Origin: Numida meleagris
Lineage: Eukaryota; Chordata; Aves; Galliformes; Numididae
Direction: 5' to 3'
Assembly (NCBI RefSeq): GCF_002078875.1
Contig: NC_034412.1
Location: forward strand, 15,527,461-15,591,460
DNA: 64,000 nt
A model generated the notes under the pieces. It ran no database searches. It was not told the DNA's origin and saw only the letters and a program-made list of their open reading frames with translations. Position numbers and translations under genes: made by a program. Each line of letters starts with the position of its first letter. The stretch's first letter is position 1. Below are positions 11,026 to 24,600 of the stretch, piece by piece.

Positions 11026-14000
11026 AAAAGAAACACTTATTTGGCTTGAAGTATTTTTTCCCGTTTTGGACAACTTCAGCACAAGCAGGTGGATTAAATA
11101 CCTTCCTATCTACTGCAATTTATGTGACAGTACCACATAACTTCACCCAAACTGGAAATGGTTCACATTTGTTCATGAATATCTCTCTGAAGATGAATTC
11201 CCAGTTTGCAACAATGTCCACTGGTAGATGAAGGTGAGAGGTTTTATCTCTTGCTCTATGCAGTGCATGCAGCTTCAGGAGAAACCATTGAGAGCGGGTT
11301 AATGGAGTTATTCCTGCCATCCTCTGTTCGGGATGCAGTAACAATTTCCTTGGAGGCCACACTCACCGTCCTGGAGTGTTTACAAGCTCCCGCACACAAG
11401 AAATATGTTGCTGCATGTAACAAACTGGCAGCTGCAGTGGTTTGCAGACTAGGCATATAATTTACGTCTATGTCACAACTGGGAATAGCATAGAAGTGTC
11501 AGCTCTTGGTAAACCTGTGGTGCTTGTAGAGTTGACAAGATAAAGACCTTCTTGTCTACTAAGGCTGAAATACAGCTTTATCTGCAAGAGAACAGAATAA
11601 AGATGCTAGGTGATATTTAACCAATGCACTCTTTCAGATGCCAATCTTATGTTCCATCTCCCTTTACAAGTCCAGTGTCTCCAGCCATAGAGGGCTACGT
11701 TTTATCATCTCCCGTCACTCACATCAGCCACAGTTTGATCAGCAGAGCTGTGTGGCATGCCCCTGCTGCACTGAACTGCTTACACAGCGTAACTCTGTGG
11801 CCATCAGGAGACAGGGGAGGTGTTATATGCATCATCGCAGCAGAGAGCGGCTCATTAAGCACATCCAAGACCCTATGTTCTGCACCCTCACCTCCAGTGG
11901 GACATCAGAGCTCACAGTCTACATCCTAATGATGGGGTAGTCCCCTCAGACTTGGAATGGGGCAATATTTAGGGTCATGCTGAGGAATAAGATTTCGGTT
12001 TTGCTTTTTGGGGTGCTCATTAATTTGGAAGAACCTTATGCTTCTCGGTAACAGGATGGCATGAGCAGTAACAAGCAGGTTCTGCCTGCACAGTCTGTCT
12101 GTCAGGTATGGGCTACATGCTTTTTGTCCATCCTCACGTGCCTGTGCATACAAGAGAGGCAAGTGCAATGTAGGCGCTCAGTTCTGCATAACGTTTGAAC
12201 TTGTTGCTTAGCATTCCCAGGCTGTTACACTGACAGAACAGTAGAGAAACAGAGACAAACCTTACCCATTTAATGAAAAGCATTGTTTTTCAGGGGTATG
12301 GAGACAAGCACTCCTGGGATAGGCGTGTTTTGCAAATTCTGAGGCTGCATAAAGGCAGACACAGCCTGACAGCCCAGGATGTGGCTTCCACAGCCCTTGT
12401 TGGCAGCCCAAGCTATCCAAACTGAACTCAAAACCTCCCTGGGGGACTGAAGCTCTGGGCTCACTTTCTCCTTTTGTGACTGGCAGTGGACACCGGTTGG
12501 ATGGACCCCAGCGATCTTTGCCGGCAGACACTGTCCATCCCAGTTAGCTTTGCACAGTGAAATCAAAGGGGCAGGCTGCCTGCAGCGCTGACACTGCTGA
12601 GCCGCACAAGCCACTCTTAACATCTAAGTTCAAAATTGGATTTTTCTTTGAAATACAGTTGTCCTAGCTAAGAGAAAAGGAAATTGCATTATTTTTTGTC
12701 CTTCTCCTTTATTTATTACTTGTTTATTTTGATACAGTCATCACAGTTTCTGTCTACTACTCAGCACGCCTGCTTGGCAGCGCTCTGGAGCAAAGGAGGA
12801 GCAAAGCTCTTTCTAAAAGATGCAGACCTTTCGCTTCTTTGGGGACAGAGGGTGCTATTTTACTTCTATCTGTACAGTACCTGCTCTTTTCTTTATAATG
12901 TAACTGAGCCTTTTGGCATGGATACAGCTTCACCTTTCCTTATATTTGAATGGACACCTGGCTCTTGCGCAAAAACAGAGATTTATTGAGTGCACAAATA
13001 ATAAAAAGAAGGTGGATTGCCTCCGGAAGGGCCTCCTTCTGCCCTGCAGCCCAGCAAAGCTGGGGACGCAGCATTCTGGTTTGACCTGTTGGTTAGGAAG
13101 GCAGCAAGTGCCTCTTGGCATAACTCCCCATGTAGAATGAAAGCAATTGCTATGCATCTCAGTGAATGGTGGCAAAGCAGAGTTCTGATCAAACACATCC
13201 TTGTGAAATGGAGAGTACCAGCAGGGCACCATCCTGCCCCAGCTTGGAAGGGCTCCCAGGCTTGCCCTTTGGTTTTAGGGTTCACAAGTGTGTATTTGCA
13301 GGGTTCTGCCTTCACCTGTGTGGAGTTACTGCCGAAATTGCAGGAGTTGGTGGGACCCTGACACATTTATTTTGCTCATCTCTCTGCTCTGAGACAAGAT
13401 CCACCTACCGTGAGATCATCCTTGGTAATTTTTGTTCTTTTCCTTAAAGCACGGACAAGATTTCCCTCTGCCCTAGGTAGCATTTAAATACTCTTTAAGT
13501 TAGAAAGTCTTCCTGAGTATCTAACCTAGCTCCAATAATCTAATTGTTTAATCTAACTAGAAATTAGACCATTTTCTCCTTGGTCTCTAACAAAAATAAG
13601 AGAAAGAAAGTGTAGTTGACTGCATTCTTTTCTGTATTACAGGAGTTATAGTATGCCAGTTCAGCCTTCTCTTTCATCATAAAAACACACTCAGTTACTC
13701 AACACTGCCTCATGGGTCACATTTTCCCAACTTTGAATCTTGTTACCATTTGGACCCTTTCCATTTAGCTCACACCTTCCTAGAACTTGACCTCCCGCTG
13801 GGGCCCAGCTAGCAGCAAGTGGGGTGGAATAATGTCCTCCCACCTCAGGTATCTCAGCAGCTTCCTGTAACCATTACTCAGAACAGCAGTCACATTTCTG
13901 GCACACGTCTGCACCACCTCCCCTTTTTTTTTGCATTTTTTCCTCCAGCCACTAAGTGCAACACTTGACTGAATTTCCTATGGTGATTCCATATAGCTAG

Positions 14001-15587
14001 CAGCCTCATTTAATCCCCCTAAGGCAGGTGACTAACAGCTCAGTGCCATGAAAACATTTCAGAAGCCCTCTCCATCCTGTTATATAAGCTGCTAACAAAA
14101 CCATGAATATTTTGGGTTCCCCAGGATGGACAGCAGACCACTGGCAGCTACTTTGAGTTCAACCCGCCAGACCATCATAAAGGCGTTCTCACGTGCCATG
14201 GAGATTGCACAGGTGGACATGAAACACATCTCACCCAGGTGGTCAGAATGGAGAGATTGAGTTATACACTCTGCTAACAATACCTTGCATGAGTTCCCTT
14301 CCCCTGGCGGGTTCCAGGAGGCACTGGTTGGCATCAAGCCATCACCTCCTTGCACTGGAATGCTCTTTATCTCTTTATGAGATACATTCTTGTGGCAAAA
14401 CACAAGAATGTCCTCAGATGGACCTTGTAAAAGGCTAGGTGACAGCACTAACCAGCTCCTCAGGAATGAGTATTTCTTTTTAAAATAATGGCCGGGAGTG
14501 ACCTGCGAGTGTATTGCATCCATTGACCTTCGGGTTCTCAATGGTTCTAAATGCCACTGCTCAGAAAAAAGAAAAAAATATATGTCTTCTTACCATCATT
14601 CTGATTTTTCAGGTTTCTTCAGTATTTCATCCATCTTTGCTGCTTCATGAACACAAGTGTAGCTGACAGAACTCCCCAGACATGGATCTGGTTGGACCGT
14701 GCAGATCTGTCCCTGTGAGGAGCTGCAGGCCACCATGAGGCTTCCCCTCAGCCTCTGCTCTGGGCTGAACAAACCGAGGGATCTCAGCTGCTCCTTGTAC
14801 ATCTTGCCTTCCACACCCTTCCCCATTTTTGTAGTCCTCCTTCGGACCAAAATTCAGGTTTGGGGGGATGCTCAGAGCTAGAGGGGACATTCAGAATGGG
14901 TCTCCCATGAAGACCAGTGCCATAGCATGCACCTGAACTGTGCTTCAGCCAAGCACAGGCCCAGCTCTGTGACCTTAAGCCCACGGGAGAAGCCTTGATG
15001 ACACTGTCACAGGACACTGGGGCTCTTTGGGTATTGGATTATACAACGGCAACAGACCGTGGATGAAGCCTGATGGATTTTATTATAACTACACACACTG
15101 ATTACTAGTATAATTAAGCCTGAGTGGAATGTGAGCAATCTAAGCATAAGAAAAAAGGGAAGGAAAAAGCCACTTGCTGTGCAGGCAAGGCACAATACTG
15201 TTAACTGTAACAATCTTACCTGTCGGTGAGCCACAGTTGGGCAAGTTGTTGGCTCCTCATGTTCTCTGTCATGATATTTGATGTCTCCTTCACTGTGCAG
15301 CCCCACTGGACCAGCCTGTCCCACCCCGGTAAGCACAGCAATGTTGGGGAGTGGAGAAATGCATGGGTTACACAAGCTGGGCATTTAAGGGCATTACACG
15401 TGAGACTGGATTTTCCTCCCTCTCCAGGAGTGTATTAAAAACTGTGCACATTGTGAGACTTTCAAAGGCAGCAGGAAGGACCATGGGGAGGGCTATCTGT
15501 AATGCTGCCCTGAGTTCAAGTCAATAGCCGTGCTTGATGTTGCGTGACCTCACCAAGGACATCCAAGGCTGAAAACAACGCAGTCAG
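11026..15587. other. Intergenic: ATP13A4 3' flank and ATP13A5 5' flank
   Basis: No supportable exon, RNA gene or recognised interspersed repeat was found. Open frames here (for example minus strand 14092-14541) lack splice or family support. The ATP13A5 promoter and any 5' UTR exon should lie near the right end, but no TATA box or CpG cluster stands out. Confidence 0.5.
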
Positions 15588-15650
15588 ATGGAGGAAAAGA
15601 TTTGGAAGGATCATTATGTGCTCCTCAACAAGGATGAAGAAAATGAGCTG
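15588..15650 (+). CDS. ATP13A5: ATP13A5 exon 1 (residues 1-21)
   Basis: Starts [14 protein letters not shown], a short acidic cytosolic N-terminus like mammalian ATP13A5; GTAAGG donor. An upstream in-frame TGA (15570) fixes this Met as the first available. The 5' UTR boundary is unknown. Confidence 0.85.
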
Positions 15651-18600
15651 GTAAGGAGTGGGGGGCTGTGCGGGGGCTCGGTTTCCTTGTGTGCCTCTTT
15701 CTCCACATGCTTGTTTTGAATCTGCCTATGCTTCTTCACCTCTGCTCCCCATGGTTCAGCACAGCCTGAGGGAAGGCAAAACCCTGGATCAGTTCTTGCT
15801 GACTTTGAGATTGAGGAATGTAGTACTTCAGTCCAGAAGCACAAAATATGGAAGAGACCTCTGCCCGCCAGAAATCATCCGGACACGGAGCAGTGTCCCT
15901 TTCTCCTTGTCCATTCCATTGTCTTTTCCACCCTAACCTTAAGGATCTATACTTATAAGTACCCTTCCCCTTGCCAGGCCATCAGAAAGCAAGTCATGGG
16001 AAAGGTGCTTACAAAGGAGTTTCATCCTGGGTCATTCTCTGGTGGTTAAATATCTTCTCCTGACATGCCAGGGTCTGTGCTGCGTAGGAGGTCTAGGAAA
16101 GCTGGGCAGGTGTCCAAAGTCTACTGCAATTCCCATGGGAGCAATCCCTTGTTCCTCACCTTTTTATGGCGACATTTACAGAGAAAGATTCTGCCCTTAA
16201 AAGGCTTTTAGTTAATGTTAATTGAATCTACTTTCTGGTTTTGAGTATAATCGATTATTGACTATTGATCATTGATGATATACACTAAGGGACTGCTTTG
16301 CAAGTGCATTGAGTTGGAAACTCTTCCTGTGCTTGCCAACATGGACTGATCACTTCGAGCCAAGTGAGGGTGGGAGTAAGGCGTTCTTCTCCAGCCTTCT
16401 GTGCAAAGACCATCTAGAATTCAGGTATTCCCAGTGCACAAAAGTAGATGCCTCTGCACAGGTGTAAAATAGAACTCTGTCAATCTGTTATGTGTGAGAG
16501 ATGCATGTGTGATGCATGCACTGGACACACAGCTGTGCAATCTTCCCATGATGGGATCTTCTGTCCTCTGCTTCTGGCATCCCCACTGTGTCACCCCTTC
16601 CCCAACTTTGGGGTCTGAGAGGTGCCTCCACCACGGGATGCAGATGCTCAGGGCAGGCACAGCTGGGAGGGATCCTGCCGTGCACTGCACGACTGTGCCT
16701 CTGCCTCAGGATTGCTCACAGGGCTGCTGATAATGGAGGGGTTGCAGCTCTGCTGCTTGCCTCTGGTAAATCCCTGCTGGGCTTTGCTTGCTGCTTGTGC
16801 AACTCGTGAGCTTGTCGTAGATTAGGGAGCCCAGGTTGGTTGAAGCTGTCTGGATTCAGCACAAAATCAGAAAATCTGCCCTGGATGGCAGGTAAGAAGT
16901 AAACCAGTGATTGCTTGTGTCATGCTCATAGGACGCTGTGTCCTTTAGGGTGTCCCTAGCTGCTGTGAGGGAAGTGGTCCTCCATGCTTGCGTACATGAA
17001 TGCTTCTGTTAGTGTAGGAAGCAGTGGCAATGTCAACTGCCAGATGATGATGGGGGGCCAGGAAAGGTGGGTGGAATGAGCCATTGCCACAGGAAGCCTT
17101 TAGATGGGAGCTGTGCTGCCTAACTGAGCTGCACCCACATTCAGGAGACGCCTCCCTACCCATCCAGCCTCCATCCCTGCTGGCAGAGAAAGGCCCTGGC
17201 ATTGCCTGCAGGCTGCTGACACAGCATGACTTGTGAGAGACTGTCTGGCTTGGGTTGGGCACTGCTTTTTGTCATACATCCTCTCGCTGCCCTGTTTGCT
17301 GGAGCAGATTTGCCATCATGCACTGGACTCGGTGCCAGCTCAGTGGGGGCAGACACTGCAGCTCTTCCCAAGCCTGGGCTGAGGACTTGATCCTCTCCGT
17401 GCCTTCTGGGTGAGTTGTGGTCCCAGCTACCACACCATGCTTCCTGCTTTCCAGACCTGCCTTTGGATTTTATCTCTAAAATTGCTGCTGTTACAAAACA
17501 AGCAAGCAAAGATCACCATGAATTTCCCTAGCTGCGGAGACTGGTTTGTCCTCCAGCCCTGAGAACATCTGTAATTATTGCTTTAAACTTCTGTGTCCTT
17601 CAAATAAATAATATTTTGCATGCAGCAGGGCTGTGAACTCCAAAGCTGCAGAACTGTTTTGAAATGGGTTTTGCTCACCTAGTACAAGGGCCGCATGATT
17701 ATTTTTATTTCAGTTGAACTGCATTGATTTCAGCTTAGTTTATGTTGATTATGATCAGAGTTCAGATACATCAAGTTAATTGCTCTCTTAAAACGAAATA
17801 GGTGCTTACTCCACTGCCTTTTAATCACTTTAAAATTATACCTGAAGTTGCACCTGTATAATTGTTGATATAAGCCCTTCTCAAGAAGCTCTGCTTTGTT
17901 GCATATTCTATCCTGTAGAGCACCACTCTTCCTTCTGGCATTTCTATCATCTATAATTCAGAACTGAGACTTCCTCATTTTTATTCTCTTTACATTTTAA
18001 AACACCGCTCAAATTCTGTGTGAATAGCAGGTTATGTTGCCTCATCATATTGTGTACTTTAATTGGCAAACTGTGCCAGTTAGGCATATCCAGGCTGGAC
18101 ATGGTGACAAGCTCAGTGGGTTTGCACCACTGGGTGCTGTAAGCCCCAGCTGTGGATGGAGCATCTCCTCCTGTCCCATGGGGGCTGAGGTCCTATCTGA
18201 GCTGAGCTCTGCTGTCTGCTCAGAGCAGCTCCTCTATGGCAGCTGAGGAGTCAAAACCCCAAAGTGAGCAGTGACTCCCTGTGAACTTTGAAGTGTGGGT
18301 TTCACTCCAGGCACTGCTTCCTTTGGAAGGAGATGTGAATGCTTTGCTGTGCAGATACTGAGAAGAAAACACCCTGCTCGAAGGGAAGGATCCAGCTATA
18401 CTACAGGCGTTAATGTTATCATTATCCCTGTGGGAAACTTCAGGCAAGCCAAAGCATACAAAAATGTAATGTTCTTCTCAAGGGGACAAACTAGAACTGG
18501 TGATTGTCACTATCACAGAATCATGGAATCATCTGAGTTGGAAGGGACCCTTAAGGGACATCTGGTCTAACCCTCTGCAATGAACAGGGACACCCATAGC

Positions 18601-21600
18601 TCCATCGGTGCTCAGAGCCCCGTTCTGCCTGACCTTGGGTGTCTCATCACCTGGGGATGGGGAACTCATCACCTCTCTGGGCAACCTATGCCAGTGCCTC
18701 ACCACCCTTAGTGTAAAAAACCTTTTCCTTATATTCAGTCTAAATCCTCCTCTTTTAGTTTGCAGCCATTTCCCCTTGTCCTGTCGCAGCAGATCCTGCT
18801 TAAGCAGCCTGTCCCCTTCCTCCTTACAGCCCCCCTTAGGTACTGACAGGCTGCTCTCAGGTCCCTCCGGAGCCTTCTCTTCTCCAGGCTGCACAGCCCC
18901 AGCTCTCTCAGCCTGTCCTCACAGGGAGATGTTCTATCCCTTGGAGCACTTTTGTGACCCTCCTCTGGATGTGCTCCAACAGGTCCATGTTATCTACCAT
19001 GAGTAGATGAGTACTGGGCTATCAAAGAGAAAGAGCAAGCAGGGGAGATGGTGTGATCTGGGGGATAAGTAAAAGGAAGAGAACGTACAAAGCCAGAAGT
19101 TCCTTCATGTACTTGTTTTCAAGATGTGGTGTACATGGTGGAAGATAACATGGCAGTAGGAACAGTACCTGGCAGCTGAAAGGAGGTGCCTGGGGATTTG
19201 GCCATTTTCTCTCCCTGAGGCAGAGGCTGTTCCTCTTCTGCAAGGTGGATTTCAGTGCCTAATTCCATGGAGAGCACCCTCCTTGCAGAAGCTGTGTGTG
19301 CTTAACTATGCCATGTCAGTTAGCAAGCTCTAATTTCCAAAAATGGCCTTGTGCTGTTAGGAGGCCTCAGTCACCAATCTTTCTTTCCAATTGGCTCAGG
19401 GTTTCTGATGAATGAACACCACGGTCAAGCTTGTTAACAGAGTGCTTTCTCTTCGCTGTACAGGAGGCTTTTGGCTACAAAAGCCAGGGCTGCCGGAAGG
19501 CCCTGTGCATTGCTGGATACATCTTGTCCTGCGGGGCTCTGCTGCTGCTGTTCTACTGGAAGCCAGAATGGGATGTGTGGGCAAACTGTGTCCCCTGCAG
19601 CTTGGAAGAAGCAGATGTCATCCTACTCAGAACAACTGTAGGTTGAACCCTCGCACCTTACTTTTACTAGCAGAACCTATGGCTTTCACAGATAGAGCAG
19701 CTTGCCTCCCTTTGCCCACATGATGCAGCAGGTTGATTACACTGTCCATCTGTGGAGGTGTAGGGACAGGGATGAGTCAAGCTTCAGTGGAGCTATGCCT
19801 CTTCTCATCCTCTATGCACTGTGTTAGATTCAGCTGCCTTTGCAGGAGGGATCATCCTCAGACATTATGGCTGTTAGTAACCTTTCTGGTTGGAAACTAT
19901 CTATCTGTCAGACAGTGTTGAGAAGATGGGTTTTGGAGAGCTGGGTTTTAGGCTTTGGTTATATTCTAGGACTCCATCCCTGTAAATTAAAATCCCACAC
20001 AATTCTATCAGAGCAAATACTTGCTACACTTAATGCTCAATATTGCAATGATATCCCTTATACAAGTGCACTCAAACCACTTAATGAGTAGTGTGTTAGG
20101 TTAAGGCCAAACTGATTAAAGGACAATTCAGTCTGACAAGTGCATCTGTAGCAGTAAAGCTGAGTTGCTTTTGATTGTGGATTTATAACAAGTAGCAACA
20201 TTATAAGAGATTTGTAGAGCTAAGTAGCTGGTGCTGAGGTTTCAGTGTTCACACTAGAGGTATTTCAGAAGGCTTTTACTTGCAGCTAGCTCTAGTCTGG
20301 TTTATAGACTGAATATCCTTCCAGTAGCTATTGAAGCACATCTGGTTCCATTTTATCTTCTTTGAGATAGCTCTAAAGTATAAATCAAAGCAAATGGAGA
20401 TGACTGTGTGTTTGACTTCAAAGCACTTTACTGCTTGGTACTGAAGCACTGATACCTGGCATCCCTGTTGCTATGGACTTACATTTTCTGTGATTGCAAT
20501 GAGGCTACAGGACTGTAGTTCTCTGGAAATCTCATATACACTTCTCAGAGTCAGGAAACATTATCATGGGCAATATTTCAGGTTGTCACTGAACTGGGCT
20601 CTATTTCTCTAGGATGAGTTTCAGAAATACACCCAGAAGAAGGTGACCTGGATTGATTTGTCCACTTTGGCACTACCCGTTGGTAGTAATTCAGAATGTC
20701 CTCTCATAGATGATAAAGACTCTGTTATAAACAGAGCCATAATGAAGCCACAGTTAAAGGTAAGTGGTCTACAACATGGAGAAGAAAGGTGGAATGAAGA
20801 TGGTGAGTGAACTACAGGAGTCAAAGCTTCCAGAAATGCACTGTCAGCATCCTCTTGCAAGTCCTCTTTTAACGAGCTGAAGCTTTCTCACAGAACATAC
20901 AGAAATGTTTCTGCAACACAGTAAGGTGGATTTCCTTAAACGCCAAAAGGAATTTTTGCTGTTTGATCTTGCAGATGAGATGTATTCAAGTACAGAAAAT
21001 CCGTTACATTTGGGACTTTTCTGTAAAAGAGTTCAGGAAAGTTGGGTGAGTGTCAACAACTTGTTGCAAATCCCTTGGCAATGCTGGAGTCCCCTGTGTG
21101 AACTTTCTCCTGTTATCCCAGATCACTGGAAGACAGCAACACGTGTCACAGCATACACCACAAGTTTGGAGCCGGCCTGACAGGGGAAGAACGGAAAATC
21201 AGGTACTGTCTGCGTATGAGTAGGTATATGAGCTAATCATAACAGTATAACCTATTAAATCCCCTTTTAAATTCATGCGAGCTTCTTGCTGCCCACTGTA
21301 GTAGTAATGCAGTGCAAACTGCATAGGTGGCATTCAGAAAAGTGAAAAGTTATTATCTCCACACCTTACTGAGCTTATTCTGTTCTGAGTGATGCTGAGG
21401 CAAGGCTGGGGAAAACCTCACCAGTTCCAGCCGTGGTTCAGGGCACAGCAAGACTTGGCTAGCTACCTTTGCCAACAGCACCTTAAAAGACCTCTGGACA
21501 GCTCATCACAGGGTTTAACAGAAAAGTTACAATATTTTCAACAAGGAAATAGCAAACTTATGCCTCTAGGCAAAACCCTTTTTGGTACAATAGCTTCCCG

Positions 21601-24600
21601 ACAGATTTATTTGTGCTGCTCAATTGTCTGTGCCCCCAGGAGTTACCTGTTGATATTATTTGGGCTCGTGTCTTTCCAGCTGTCTTACATGTGTGTCTAA
21701 GCTGTAACATCAGGAACTCTTCTCTCCCTCTCTACAGGCAGCTGGTGTGTGGGCCTAATGCCATCGAAGTTGAAATCCGTCCCATTTGGAAGTTACTTTT
21801 TAAAGAGGTCAGTAAGTCAGGCTGGCATGAGGTGGGACAGTCGTGAAATAGTTTTGAGACTTTGTCTATGTACGATGGGTCTCCAAGATAGTATGGTCAG
21901 CACATTTCTGAATGTATGGAGGAGTTTGTCTGAAGCTGTACAAAATACATGAAAGGCTGCAGGGCTTCTGAAATTGGTTGGATGTGGTATCACTGACATT
22001 TCAGTTCCCTCTGGAGATGATCTTGAAGAGAATTCCAGTGCAGCTCTCTAAAAAAGTTTATTTAATTTGAACTTTGCACTTCCATCCAAGTCTGAAGCTT
22101 CGTGTTTGAAATATTAATGGTAGTGCCTGAAGGCAGAGGGGTCCTTGCAGGTGGGTGGTATTTCAGTCCAGATACAGCTTCAGCGGCTGAAGACTGGCAT
22201 CCTGATTTAGTGTCTGTCTCTTTGTCCTAGTGAATCTTGAATAGTGTATTAAATTTTCATTGAGGGACCAAATTTGTCAGATGAATAATTCATTTCAGTT
22301 CAAATCTGTATGCAGAAAGCTCTTTCATTTGGTATTTTCGTTATATCAGTTCCACAGAAAGTCTGTCACTCTTCACATACTGGGCAATTCTCTGAAAAAA
22401 ATTCATCTAACTCTTTTGTTGTTAGTTAGAGAACCAAAACTGTGTCCTCTGCTGGACTTCACTGGGGCTTGTTTCCTGTTTTAGCATAATTAAAGTGAGC
22501 AATGACTAGTATTGTAAAATTGTCACAGTGTGGATTGGCCAACAGTGTGGAAGTGTGAGAAAATCCAGTCTTCAGCTTAGCTGCAGTCTGAAACTGATTA
22601 CCGGTGGCCTCACAGACCCTTAGATCCTTCTCTTCTTGGAAAAAAAAAAAATTATATCCACACTGACTTTCTTAAATTACAAAGTGTTAAATACATAGTC
22701 TGCAATTCAGTCTTTCTTTTCCGTAGTTGGATAGTGTCTCCTGTGTAGAGATTACTTAGAATCAGCAACATTAAGGTCACCTTTGTAAGTGGGAAACTGA
22801 TTGACTGAAAGTCTCTTAAACTCTGACTTTAAATTGCCAGCATAGTTGCTGCTGCATAGTTACCAGTTAGCAACAGCTTTTAATTACAAACATCATGAAC
22901 AATGTGTAAGCTGGTGAGTTCAGAGATGGAGCTATGAAAGCATATTGCCATGAGAGGAAAATAGTCCTTTAAGTTGGTGTTGGAGACTCCTAGACATTGT
23001 GATGATATGTTCTTCCCTCTTCCCACACCCCATCTTCCTGACATATGTTATGTCCATCCACTGACAAGCGCTACGTTTGCATTTGCAGATTTTAAACCCC
23101 TTCTATGTGTTCCAAGCCTTCACTCTCACTCTGTGGCTGAGCCAAGGCTACATTGAATACTCAGTGGCCATCATAGTCCTGTCAGTCATTTCTGTTGGCC
23201 TAACTGTGTATGATCTCAGACAGGTGAGTGCCATGTAAACTGACAACTTAGAATCATGGAATTGTTTGAGTTGGAAGGGACCCTTAAAGGCCATCTATTC
23301 CAACTGCCTTGCAATGAACAGAGCCCCATCCAGCCTGACCTTGAACATCTTCAGGAGCAGGGCATCCACCACATCTGTGGGCAACCTGTTCCATTGTCTC
23401 ACTGCCCCTGTGGTAAAAAACTTCCCCTACCATGCTGCTAGTGACTTCACTGCAGATGTGATAAGCAGCTGTTTCTGTTCTCTTTCTGATTATTTTCTAT
23501 TACTCTGTATTTTGATGTGTTACTGTAGATTTATTACTATAGAAGAGTCAAAAGGTTCAGACACAGTAGCCTTGAGCTTCCCAAGAATTAAATAGGACTG
23601 AAATCTTGACACATGGGATTCATAAGACTGAAGGTGGACGTTACCAGTGAGTCTGGTTCCCACCATAATTTCACAGTATTCTCCTGGAGAAGCTGGCAGC
23701 CCATGGTTTGGACAGGTACAATTTTTGCTGGGTAAAAACCTGGCTGGGTGGCTGAACCCAGAGAGTGGTGGTGAGTGGAGTTAAACCCAGCTGGTGACAA
23801 GTCACTAGTAGTGCTCCCCAGGGGTTGTCAAAAAGCTTTATTGATGATCTGGATGAGGGAATTGAGTGTACACTCAGTAAGTTTGCAGGTGACACCAAGT
23901 TGGGGGAAAGTGTTGATCTACCTTAGGGTAGGAAGGCCCTACAGAGTGATCCAGACAGGCTGGATCAATGGACTGAAGCCAATGGGATGAAGTTCAACAA
24001 GACCATAGGCCAGGTCCTGCACTTTGATCACAACAACGCCATGCATCTCTACAGGCTTGAGGCAGAGTGGCTGGCAAGCTGCATGGAGAAAAATCGTCTG
24101 GGAGTTGTAGTTAACAGCTGGCTGAGCATGAGCCAGCTGTGTGCCCAGGTGGCTAAGAAGGCCAACAGCATCCTGGCTTGTATCAGAAATAATGCAGCCA
24201 GCAGGAGCAGGGAGGTGATCACCCCTCTCTACTCAGCACTGGTGAAGCCACACCTCAAGTACTGTGTTCAGTTTTGGGCCCCTCACTACAAGAAAGACAT
24301 CAAGGCCCTGGAACATGTCCATAGAGGGGCAATGGAGCTGCGAAGGGTTTGGAGCACTAGTCTTATGGGGAATGACTGAAGGAAATGGGTTGTTCTGTGT
24401 GGAGGAGACTCAAGGGAGAGCTTATCGCTCTCTACATCTCCCTGCAAGGAGGCTGTGGTGAGGTGGGAGTCAGCCTCTTCTTCCAGGTAACAGCAGTAGG
24501 ATGAGAGGTGGTGGCCTCAGGCTGCATCAGAGAAGGTTCAGGTTGGGTATTAGGAAAATCTTCTCCAAGAGAGTGGTGAGGCACTGGAACAGGCTGCACA

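Noticed and set aside
14092..14541. 149-codon minus-strand open frame in the intergenic region
   Set aside because: No recognisable domain, no splice partners and no promoter; consistent with chance.
18529..18894. 121-codon minus-strand frame in ATP13A5 intron 1
   Set aside because: Derived from CR1 ORF2 and 3' sequence, not a host gene.
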